Source: Microbacteriaceae bacterium (GTDB taxonomy: Bacteria; Actinomycetota; Actinomycetes; Actinomycetales; Microbacteriaceae). From it: a DNA stretch of 44,674 nucleotides. The DNA lies in NCBI GenBank assembly GCA_009780695.1, contig WQZN01000019.1, forward strand, positions 1 through 44,674, read 5' to 3'. Shown one piece after another: positions 25,597-32,154 of the stretch (position 1 is its first letter; each line of letters starts with the position of its first letter). The notes below the pieces were generated by a model that ran no database searches, was not told the origin of the DNA, and saw nothing but the letters and a program-made list of their open reading frames with translations. The position numbers and the translations under genes were made by a program.

Positions 25597-25612
25597 TTGA
25601 CCCGTTGGTCAA
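25597..25612. promoter_or_regulatory. 16-bp perfect dyad in the 226-nt gap
   Basis: TTGACC-N4-GGTCAA. It lies about 180 nt upstream of the aldo/keto reductase and just beyond the GMC oxidoreductase stop. It looks like a TetR- or GntR-type operator. The rest of 25416-25641 shows no gene or RNA that I recognise. Confidence 0.4.
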
Positions 25613-25641
25613 TATGCCGTGAGCCGCGTCGCGCGGTCAAA

Positions 25642-27318
25642 TCACGATTGGGACACCATCCGATAGGGCTCGCCCTGTGCGGGGCGGGCATCCCGCTCGC
25701 CCTTCTCGGGCCACAGCGCGAACGCCCGCTCGGCCTGCGCCGTGATCGTGAGCGAGGGGTTGACCCCGAGATTGGCCGAGATCGTCGAGCCGTCGACGAT
25801 GTGCAGGCCCGGGTAGTTCCAGACGCGGTGGAAGGGGTCGACGACGCCGTCGGCGGGGTCGGCTGCGATCACCGCGCCGCCCAGGAAGTGCGCCGTGAGC
25901 GGCACGCCGAACAGTTCGAGCCACGTGCCGCGCGGCAGGGCCGGCACGCCCGTGTCCTCGGTGAGCTGCTCGGCCATCGCCTCGGTCGCGCGGTGCGCCT
26001 GCGGCAGCCAGTCCGGGTTCGGCTCGCCGTCGCCCTGGCGGCTCGTGAGCACGATGCGCCCGAACAGCCGCTTGGCCGAGACCGTCAGCGAGTTGTCGAC
26101 GCTCTGCATGACGAGCGCGATGACGCCGCGCTCGGTCGCGCGCCGCGGCGAGCTCGCACGCAACTCGGCGAGCGGATGCCGTGCGAGCCGCCCCAGCAGG
26201 TAGCCGAGCCGCTTGTGCAGGGGCTTCCCGCCCGGCACGAGCGCCGTGACGAGCAGCAGCATCGCACCCGAGCCCTTGCCGTAGCGCACATTCTGCACGT
26301 GGGTCTTCTCGTCGACGTAGATCGAGGTGGTGATCGCCGAGCCCTCGGTCAGGTCGACGCCGGGCACGGCGGTGGCGATCGCTCCGTCGAGCGCCTCGGA
26401 GTTGGTGCGGGTGAGCCGGCCGAGCGCATCCGAGAGGCGCGGGAGCGCGCCGTCGGCCTTGAGCGTGTGCAGGAGCTTCTGCGTGCCCCACGCGCCGGCG
26501 GCGAAGACGACCTGCTCGGCCGTGACCGTGCGGGGGGCCTTCTTCGCGAGCAGGGTGCCCGTGGCATCCGTCGTCACCTCGAACCCGCCCCCGGGCAGCG
26601 GCGTGACCGACGTGACGGTGCGCAACGGCTCGATGACCGCGCCGCGCCGCTCGGCCAGCCACAGGTAGTTCTTGACGAGCGTGTTCTTCGCCCCCACGCG
26701 GCAGCCGACCATGCAGTTGCCGCACAGCGTGCAGCTCGTGCGGGCGGGCCCGTCGCCGTCGAAATACGGGTCGGGGGATGTCACGCCGCGGGTCGGCGCG
26801 CCGGGTGCCCCGTAGTACACCCCGGTCGGCGTCGTCCGGAAGGTCTCGGGCACGCCGAGCCGCACCGCCACCTTGCGCATGAGCTGCTCGGCGGGCCCGT
26901 CGTAGGGATAGGTCTCGGCCGTGCCGAGCATGCGCTTCGCGGTCTCGTAGTGCGGCGCGAGCTCGGCCCGCCAGTCGGTCACGCCGGCCCACGAGCCGCT
27001 CGTGAAGAACGACTCCCCCGGCACGTACTGCACGTTGGCGTAGTTGAGCGAGCCGCCGCCGACGCCGGCCCCCGCGAGGATCAGCACGTCGGGCAGCTTG
27101 TGGATGCGCTGCGGCCCGAAGCAGCCGAGAGCGGGCGCCCAGAGGTAGTTCCTGAGGTCCCAGTTCGTCTTCGCGAACTCGTGGTCCGCGAAGCGTCTGC
27201 CCGCCTCGTAGACGAGCACGTCGTAGCCCTTCTCGACGAGGCGGAGGGCGGCGACCGAGCCGCCGAAACCAGAACCGATGACCACCACGTCGTGGTCGAA
27301 GCGCGACTGTGCGCCCAT
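25642..27318 (-). CDS. GMC-family FAD oxidoreductase (cholesterol-oxidase-like)
   Basis: Flavin oxidoreductase of 558 residues. The N-terminal ADP-binding fold VVVIGSGFGGSVAA is at about 10-23, GAGVGGGSLNYANV binds FAD, and the C-terminal GMC block is DGSTISANLGVNPSLTI. A Cys-rich stretch (CTLCGNCMVGC) in the middle is seen in ChoD/actinobacterial sterol-oxidase-like proteins. The start at 27318 has GAGGGG with a 6-nt spacer; ATGs at 27324 and 27354 are less well placed. It may oxidise a sterol or other secondary alcohol; the substrate is not readable. A symmetric TGACT/AGTCA site lies upstream. Confidence 0.88.
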   Translation of the reverse strand: MGAQSRFDHDVVVIGSGFGGSVAALRLVEKGYDVLVYEAGRRFADHEFAKTNWDLRNYLWAPALGCFGPQRIHKLPDVLILAGAGVGGGSLNYANVQYVPGESFFTSGSWAGVTDWRAELAPHYETAKRMLGTAETYPYDGPAEQLMRKVAVRLGVPETFRTTPTGVYYGAPGAPTRGVTSPDPYFDGDGPARTSCTLCGNCMVGCRVGAKNTLVKNYLWLAERRGAVIEPLRTVTSVTPLPGGGFEVTTDATGTLLAKKAPRTVTAEQVVFAAGAWGTQKLLHTLKADGALPRLSDALGRLTRTNSEALDGAIATAVPGVDLTEGSAITTSIYVDEKTHVQNVRYGKGSGAMLLLVTALVPGGKPLHKRLGYLLGRLARHPLAELRASSPRRATERGVIALVMQSVDNSLTVSAKRLFGRIVLTSRQGDGEPNPDWLPQAHRATEAMAEQLTEDTGVPALPRGTWLELFGVPLTAHFLGGAVIAADPADGVVDPFHRVWNYPGLHIVDGSTISANLGVNPSLTITAQAERAFALWPEKGERDARPAQGEPYRMVSQS

Positions 27319-27370
27319 GAGCATCCCCTCGGCCGGCCATCGTCGGCGCGGCACGAGGGGATGCTACTAC

Positions 27371-27383
27371 TGACTTGCAGTCA
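27371..27383. promoter_or_regulatory. Candidate operator upstream of the GMC oxidoreductase
   Basis: Perfect dyad TGACT-TGC-AGTCA, about 53 nt before the GMC start and just after the SRPBCC stop. On the minus strand it overlaps a TTGACT that could serve as a -35. TetR-family operators often look like this; no TetR gene is in the window. Confidence 0.5.
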
Positions 27384-27389
27384 ATAGCG

Positions 27390-27884
27390 TCACGCGCCGG
27401 CCGAGACGAGCAGGGCGTCGATCTGGCCGAGCGCCTGCTTCGAGCCCTCTTCGTGGCCGAAGCCGAGCATCTTCTCCATGTACGGCACCGAGTCGAACAC
27501 CGTCACCGACGTCATGCGCGTGCCCGTCTCGATCGGCTCGAATCCCACGGTGCCGTGCATTCTGCCGTCGGGGTCGGGCTCCCTCGTGTCGTTGTCGGCG
27601 AGGCCGCCGTCGAACTCGATACGGCGCGGCTTGTCGACCGCGGTGGTCGCCCACCAGGCGCGCTGCAGCTCGCCGTTCGGGCCCGTGGAGTAGTAGCTCG
27701 ACGTGCCGCCGGGCCTCAGGTCGTGGGTCTCGAAGGTCGCCGGGTAGGGCTCGGGGCACCACCACTTCTCGAGCTGGCGCGGGTCCTCCCACAGCTCCCA
27801 GATGCGCTCGACCGGGGCGGCGAACTCGCACACGATCGTGAGGCTGCGGGCTTCCGGGTCCCGCGTGGATGAGATGACAGGCAT
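27390..27884 (-). CDS. SRPBCC-domain (AHSA1-like) protein
   Basis: Helix-grip fold protein of 164 residues. It opens with the standard VERIWELWEDPRQLEKWWCPE strand-helix, has a hydrophobic cavity lined by Trp and Tyr residues, and closes with a long C-terminal helix (GSKQALGQIDALL). Family members bind small hydrophobic ligands; no catalytic residues are visible. GAGGGG precedes the ATG. It is 29 nt downstream of an ArsR gene, a recurrent pairing in which the repressor controls the SRPBCC protein. Confidence 0.88.
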   Translation of the reverse strand: MPVISSTRDPEARSLTIVCEFAAPVERIWELWEDPRQLEKWWCPEPYPATFETHDLRPGGTSSYYSTGPNGELQRAWWATTAVDKPRRIEFDGGLADNDTREPDPDGRMHGTVGFEPIETGTRMTSVTVFDSVPYMEKMLGFGHEEGSKQALGQIDALLVSAGA

Positions 27885-27913
27885 GATGCCCCCTCTGTCT
27901 CGGCCGATTCGGC

Positions 27914-28318
27914 CTAGTCGGTCTTGTTCGTGTCGTTCGCGCTGTCGGCGGCGCCGGTCGCGCCGGGGTCGCTGACGCGCTCAGCTGCGAGCAGCGCGTC
28001 GATGCCCTCGGCGCGCGCGTGCCAGAGCTGCTCGTAGGCACGCAGCAGCTCGGTCGCGCGGGCGACGGTGTCGACCTCGCCGCGCACGAGCTGCTCGCGG
28101 CCCCGCTTCGTCTTGCTCACGAGCGCCGCCCTCTCGAGCACCGCGACGTGCTTCTGCACGGCCGCGAAGCTCATCGCATAGCCGGCGGCCAGCTCGGACA
28201 CCGAGTGCGGCCGCCGCAGCACCCGCGTCACGATGTCGCGGCGCGTGGCGTCCGCCAGTGCATGGAAGATGCGGTCGACCTCGGCGTCGGCGAGCTGGTC
28301 ACTCTTATTTACAACCAT
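27914..28318 (-). CDS. ArsR-family transcriptional regulator paired with SRPBCC
   Basis: Winged-helix regulator of 134 residues: IFHALADATRRDIVTRVLRRPHSVSELA, recognition helix SFAAVQKHVAVLERAALV, wing KTKRGREQLV. It has no cysteine, so it is not a thiolate metal sensor. The ATG at 28318 is chosen because a TAATCT box lies 8 nt upstream and the start codon sits inside an 18-bp perfect palindrome, a natural autoregulatory operator. A longer open frame upstream is a shadow of the divergent lipoprotein gene. Downstream is the SRPBCC gene in the same operon. Confidence 0.88.
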   Translation of the reverse strand: MVVNKSDQLADAEVDRIFHALADATRRDIVTRVLRRPHSVSELAAGYAMSFAAVQKHVAVLERAALVSKTKRGREQLVRGEVDTVARATELLRAYEQLWHARAEGIDALLAAERVSDPGATGAADSANDTNKTD

Positions 28319-28327
28319 TTGGTTGTA
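28310..28327. promoter_or_regulatory. Operator palindrome over the arsR start codon
   Basis: TACAACCA-TT-TGGTTGTA, perfect 8-bp half-sites with a 2-nt centre. It covers the last base of the -10 box and the first codons of arsR, ideal for steric repression. Confidence 0.7.
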
Positions 28328-28332
28328 GATTA
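28327..28332 (-). promoter_or_regulatory. -10 box TAATCT of arsR-SRPBCC
   Basis: TAATCT on the minus strand, 8 nt before the ATG at 28318, abutting the palindrome; this predicts a leaderless mRNA. Confidence 0.5.
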
Positions 28333-28372
28333 GCGCGTGCGGATGTCCCGCGCAAGACCCCGCACAGGCCCA

Positions 28373-28402
28373 TCGGCGCACAGGCTCCCGCCCGTGCGCC
28401 GA
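28373..28402. repeat. Hairpin in the arsR/lipoprotein divergent region
   Basis: Perfect 9-bp arms TCGGCGCAC and GTGCGCCGA with a 12-nt loop, immediately upstream of the lipoprotein -10 box. It could be an operator or chance; it is not transcribed if the lipoprotein mRNA is leaderless. Confidence 0.4.
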
Positions 28403-28408
28403 TACCCT
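28403..28408 (+). promoter_or_regulatory. -10 box TACCCT of the ECF operon
   Basis: TACCCT, 7 nt before the ATG at 28416. A leaderless start leaves no room for a cobalamin or thiamine riboswitch. Confidence 0.5.
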
Positions 28409-28415
28409 GGATCCG

Positions 28416-28967
28416 ATGATTCGCACCCGCCGCCCGCCCCGTCTCGCCGCCTTCGCCGTCGCCGCCGCGGCCCTCGTCTCGCTCGCGGGCTGCGCGACCT
28501 CCACGTCGCCGGCCCCGGCCCACACCGCCGTCGCGATCCCCTCCCCCGCGGTCACCTCGGCCGCCGATTGCTCCGGCGTCTTCGTGACGGTGCAGTACGG
28601 GCTGCTGGGCGGCGCCGACTCGGATGCCTGCGTGCCGGCATCCGGCCCGATCACCGCCGCCGCCGCGCTCACCGCCGCCGGCTTCGAGACCCAGGGCACC
28701 GCGAAGTACGGCGACGCGGTCGTCTGCCGCGTCAACGACGCGCCCTCGGCAACCCACCCGATCTCGGTGCCCGGCCAGCAGCCGTACACCGAGACCTGCC
28801 AGGGCATGCCCGCCGCGTTCGCCTACTGGGCGATGTGGGTGCGCAGCTCGGCGACCGGGGCCTGGGGCTACGCCGAGAACGGCGTGACGACGCAGCAGCT
28901 GCGCCCCGGCCAGACCCTCGGTCTCAAGTTCACGACCGGCACCGACACGACGCCGCCCCGGGGCTAG
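28416..28967 (+). CDS. ECF-associated secreted lipoprotein
   Basis: Exported lipoprotein of 183 residues: positively charged n-region, hydrophobic h-region and lipobox LAGC with acylated Cys about residue 27. The mature part has paired cysteines and the pattern AAALTAAGFETQGTAKYGDAVVCRV, then AYWAMWV, GAWGYAENG and LRPGQ. I recall this layout (C..AL..AGF..YG..VCR..C..YW.YW..W.YS) from actinobacterial proteins encoded next to ECF transporters, some with transcobalamin-like DUF4430 or prenyltransferase repeats. It lies 3 nt upstream of the fused ECF T-A-A gene and is probably the extracellular ligand-capture partner (inference). Confidence 0.8.
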   Translation: MIRTRRPPRLAAFAVAAAALVSLAGCATSTSPAPAHTAVAIPSPAVTSAADCSGVFVTVQYGLLGGADSDACVPASGPITAAAALTAAGFETQGTAKYGDAVVCRVNDAPSATHPISVPGQQPYTETCQGMPAAFAYWAMWVRSSATGAWGYAENGVTTQQLRPGQTLGLKFTTGTDTTPPRG

Positions 28968-28970
28968 CCC

Positions 28971-31238
28971 GTGCGCTTCCGCCCGGGCCCGTTGCGACAG
29001 GCCGTGATCTTCGCGGCCGTGTTCGTCGGCGCCCGGGTGGTCTACTACGCGCTGTTCGCCGGCGCGGGGTACGGCGGGGTGACGCTGCTCGCGCTGCCGC
29101 TCGTCGCGCTGCCCGCGCCCTTCACCGGTGTGCAGCTGCTCGGCCCTGTGACGAGCGGAGGCCTCGCGTCCGCCGCCCTGTCGGCCGTGCCGTTCGCGGC
29201 CGCGATCCTGTTCTTCGGCGTGCTGAACGCCCTGTTCGACGTGCGGCCGTGGCTCGCGGCCGGCGCCCGACGCGGGCCGGCGCGCTCGCTGCTGCGGGCG
29301 CTCGTCATCGCGTGGCAGACCGTGCCCGCGCTCGGCGCAGCCGTGCGGCGCGCGCGACGGGCGGCGCGGCTGCGGGGCGAGCGGCCGGGCGCCGCCGTGC
29401 TCGTGCCCGTGCTCGAGGGGACGATCGAGAGGGCGGTGGCGCTCGCGGCATCCCTCGAACTGCGCGGTTTCGCCGCGTCGGCGCGCGTCGGCGGCGACTG
29501 CGAGCGGCCCGTCGAAGTGGCGGATGCCGTGCTCGCCCGCCCCGGCTGGTCGCTGTCGATTCCGGCGCTCTCGCTCGCGCCCGCGACCCTCACCGTGCTG
29601 TCCGGCGCGACCGGTTCGGGCAAGTCGAGCGTGCTCGACGCCCTGTCGGGGCTCTTCCAGCACGCGGACGGCGGCTCGCAGACCGGCATTGTGCTCGTGG
29701 GCGGGGCCGATCGAGCCGTCGTGCCGCCGCGCGAGACCGCGGGCTTCGTCGCCGCGGTCGCGCAGCGTGTGCGGCTCGGCTTCGTGGGCGAGACCGTCGC
29801 GGAGGAGATCGGCTTCGCCCTCACGCTGCGCGGGGTCGCGCCCGTGATCGTCGCGGCGCGCGTGCGCGAGGTCGCCGTGCGGCTCGCGATCGCGCACCTC
29901 GTCGAACGGCCGATCACGGCGCTGTCGGCGGGCGAGGCCGAGCTGGTCGCGCTCGCCGCCGCCATGGTCGAGAACCCGACGCTGCTGCTCGTCGACGAGC
30001 CGCTCGCCGAGCTCGACGCGGCGGCACGGCCGCGCGTCGTCGCGGCGCTCGCCGCCCTCGCGCACGAGGCGGGCGTGTGCGTCGTCGTGGCCGAGCACCG
30101 GGTGGCGTGGTTCGCCGAGGTCGCCGACGGGTGGCTCGAGATCGCCGACGGCCGGCTGCGGCGGGCGGATGCCGCGGGCGTCGCAGCCCTCCCTGCGTCT
30201 GCGCGACCTGGGCCGCCCGCTCTGTCCGCGCCGCCCGCGCCTCCCCTGCCGGCCGTGCAGCCCGGGCCGCCCTTCCGGGAGCGGGATCCGCTGTCGGGGA
30301 ACCGGATCCGGTTCCCCGACAGCGGATCCGGTTCCCCGACACCGGGGCCGGTGGTGGCCGAGCTCCGCGGGCTGTCGGTGCGGCACGAGGGGCGCCTCGT
30401 CGTCGACCGCGCCTCGCTCGCACTGCGGGCCGGCGAGCTGGTCGCGCTCACGGGTGCGAACGGCGCGGGCAAGTCCTCGCTGCTGCACGCCTTCGCACTG
30501 CCGAGCGAGTCGGGCCGGGTCATCGTCGGCGGGGCCGATGTGCGCGGGATGTCGCGCCGCCGGCGCCGCAGCGCCGTCGCCCTCGTGCCGGAGGAGTTCG
30601 AGGACCTCTTCGTCACCGACTCCGTCGCCGCGGAGTGCCGCCGAGCCGACCGGCACGCGCGGGCGCGCACCGGCAGACGGCCGACGCGCACGCAGAGGCA
30701 TTCGCACGGACGCCCCACCCCGACCGCTGTCACACACGGCTGCCGCACCACGGCCCTGACATCAACGGTGCTGCCGACGCTCGAGCGCTTCGCCGCCCTG
30801 CTCGGCCTCGACCCGCAGGGCGCCGAGCTGCGAAGACTGGCCGACACGCATCCGCGCGACCTCTCCGGCGGCCAGCGCGTCTGCCTCGCGATCGCCCTGC
30901 AGCTCGCGGGCGACCCCGCCGTGCTGCTGGTCGACGAACCCGTGCGCGGCCTCGACGGGCGGGCCCGCGCCGAACTCGCCGCGGCGCTCGGCCGCGCGGC
31001 CGACGCGGGCGCCGCCGTGCTGTTCGCGACGCACGAACGCGATTTCGCGGCAGAGCTCGCTGATCGGGTGCTGCGCCTGACTGCGGGCCGGCTCACGAGC
31101 GAGGCCGGGCACGAGGACCAGAACGAGCTCGCGAACGCGGCGGCTGCCGACCGTGCCGTCGACGCAGTCGGGCCCGGCACTGAGACCGGCGCTGAGACCG
31201 CAACCGGCTCCGCCGCGACCCCGGGGGCCGGCGCATGA
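28971..31238 (+). CDS. Fused ECF transporter energising module (T + ATPase + ATPase)
   Basis: One 755-residue chain holding the whole ECF energising module. Residues 1-170 form a short T-component with three or four membrane helices and the coupling motif SLELRGFA. ATPase 1 spans 190-400: Walker A GATGSGKSS 212-220, Q265, signature LSAGE 318-322, Walker B VDEP, H376. A Pro-rich linker (410-460) leads to ATPase 2 at 465-710: Walker A GANGAGKSS 495-503, signature LSGGQ 631-635, Walker B VDEPVRG, H688. In ATPase 2 the Q-loop position is Glu541 and an Arg/His-rich insert of about 40 residues precedes the signature. The GTG start is 3 nt after the lipoprotein stop; ATGA overlaps the S-component. 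It powers vitamin or metal uptake. Confidence 0.9.
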   Translation: MRFRPGPLRQAVIFAAVFVGARVVYYALFAGAGYGGVTLLALPLVALPAPFTGVQLLGPVTSGGLASAALSAVPFAAAILFFGVLNALFDVRPWLAAGARRGPARSLLRALVIAWQTVPALGAAVRRARRAARLRGERPGAAVLVPVLEGTIERAVALAASLELRGFAASARVGGDCERPVEVADAVLARPGWSLSIPALSLAPATLTVLSGATGSGKSSVLDALSGLFQHADGGSQTGIVLVGGADRAVVPPRETAGFVAAVAQRVRLGFVGETVAEEIGFALTLRGVAPVIVAARVREVAVRLAIAHLVERPITALSAGEAELVALAAAMVENPTLLLVDEPLAELDAAARPRVVAALAALAHEAGVCVVVAEHRVAWFAEVADGWLEIADGRLRRADAAGVAALPASARPGPPALSAPPAPPLPAVQPGPPFRERDPLSGNRIRFPDSGSGSPTPGPVVAELRGLSVRHEGRLVVDRASLALRAGELVALTGANGAGKSSLLHAFALPSESGRVIVGGADVRGMSRRRRRSAVALVPEEFEDLFVTDSVAAECRRADRHARARTGRRPTRTQRHSHGRPTPTAVTHGCRTTALTSTVLPTLERFAALLGLDPQGAELRRLADTHPRDLSGGQRVCLAIALQLAGDPAVLLVDEPVRGLDGRARAELAAALGRAADAGAAVLFATHERDFAAELADRVLRLTAGRLTSEAGHEDQNELANAAAADRAVDAVGPGTETGAETATGSAATPGAGA
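30284..30329. repeat. 46-bp perfect palindrome inside the ATPase linker
   Basis: Centred at 30306/30307 with 23-bp arms and containing GGATCC units. It encodes part of the disordered linker between the two ATPases. Confidence 0.9.
30303..30342 (+). repeat. Two tandem 20-bp direct repeats overlapping the palindrome
   Basis: CGGATCCGGTTCCCCGACA recurs at 30303-30321 and 30323-30341, period 20, and is also present inverted in the left palindrome arm (30292-30310). Period 20 is not a multiple of three, so successive copies are read in different frames. Confidence 0.9.
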
Positions 31239-32017
31239 CGCAGACCCTCGCTCCCGACATCCCCCGCACCGCATCGCGCCGCGTCGATTGGCGGCCGTGG
31301 GCGCTCGCGCTCGGCAATCTCGCCGCGCTGGCCGCGTTCGCGTGGCCGTTCCTCGCCCCCGCCGCGCCCGCCGACGCCCAGCGCGCGGTGCCCTACATCG
31401 CCCTCGCGCTCGCGCCCGCACTGGCCGTCGCCGCCGCGCTCGCGCTCGACCGGCACGTCGCGGGGGCGAAGTCGATCGCGCTGCTCGGCGTGCTCGGGGC
31501 GATCGGCGCCGCGACGCGCGTGCTCGGCGATTCCGTGGGCGGCATCGAGCCGGTGTTCATCGTCCTGATTCTCGCGGGGCGGGCCCTCGGGGCGCGCTTC
31601 GGCTTCCTGCTCGGCCTCGTCACGATCACCCTCTCGGCCCTGATCACCGGCGGAATCGGCCCCTGGCTGCCGTTCCAGCTGTTCGCGTGCGCGTGGGTGG
31701 GCGCGGGTGCCGGCCTGCTTCCCCGGGTGCGCTCGCGCGTCGGCGAGCTCGTCCTGCTCGCGGTCTACGGTGCGATCGCCTCATGGGTCGTGGGGGCGCT
31801 GCTCAACCTGTGGTTCTGGCCGTTCGCGATCGGCGGCGGCTCGTCGATCGCCTACGCGGCGGATGCCGCGCCGCTCGTCAACCTGAAGTCCTTCGCCCTC
31901 TATTCGCTCGCGACGTCGACTCTCACCTGGGACACCGTGCGTGCGATCACCACGGTCGTCGGCATCGCGGTCATCGGCCGCCCGGTGCTGGCGGCGCTGC
32001 GCCGCGCGAAGCTCTAG
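31235..32017 (+). CDS. ECF transporter substrate-binding (S) component
   Basis: Integral membrane S-component of 260 residues with a hydrophilic N-terminus and six to seven helices. The glycine/alanine-rich helix after LGVLGAIGAATRVLGDSVGGIEPVF and the AxxxA-type helix surfaces fit ECF S-subunits that pack on the T-component. Its ATGA start overlaps the T-A-A gene. Vitamin specificity is not readable. The convergent metH is a weak hint towards cobalamin. Confidence 0.85.
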   Translation: MTQTLAPDIPRTASRRVDWRPWALALGNLAALAAFAWPFLAPAAPADAQRAVPYIALALAPALAVAAALALDRHVAGAKSIALLGVLGAIGAATRVLGDSVGGIEPVFIVLILAGRALGARFGFLLGLVTITLSALITGGIGPWLPFQLFACAWVGAGAGLLPRVRSRVGELVLLAVYGAIASWVVGALLNLWFWPFAIGGGSSIAYAADAAPLVNLKSFALYSLATSTLTWDTVRAITTVVGIAVIGRPVLAALRRAKL

Positions 32018-32055
32018 CCGAGCCCCGGCCGCCCGCGCTCCGCCGAGCGCGAAAA

Positions 32056-32119
32056 GCACAAAACGCACGATTGGGAGGACGAATCCACCGATTCGTCCTC
32101 CCAATCGTGCGTTTTGTGC
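32056..32119. terminator. Perfect 30-bp hairpin between the ECF operon and metH
   Basis: Arms 32056-32085 and 32090-32119 are exactly complementary with a 4-nt loop, CACC. It lies between convergent stops, with AAAA/TTTT near the base of the stem, and so probably terminates both transcripts. It is unusually long and perfect for a simple terminator. Confidence 0.85.
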
Positions 32120-32154
32120 CGTAGCGGCGCCCCCCTCGCGCCGCGCACCCGCCC

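Noticed and set aside
25416..25691. N-terminal extension of the second aldo/keto reductase
   Set aside because: The upstream in-frame sequence is not barrel-like and crosses a dyad; the GTG at 25415 matches the family start.
28319..28415. Cobalamin or thiamine riboswitch upstream of the ECF operon
   Set aside because: Only a 9-bp hairpin is present upstream of a -10 box that predicts a leaderless mRNA.
28305..31456. Two roughly 800-codon minus-strand frames over the ECF operon
   Set aside because: Low-complexity Arg/Gly/Ser translations opposite a gene with two complete ABC motif sets.
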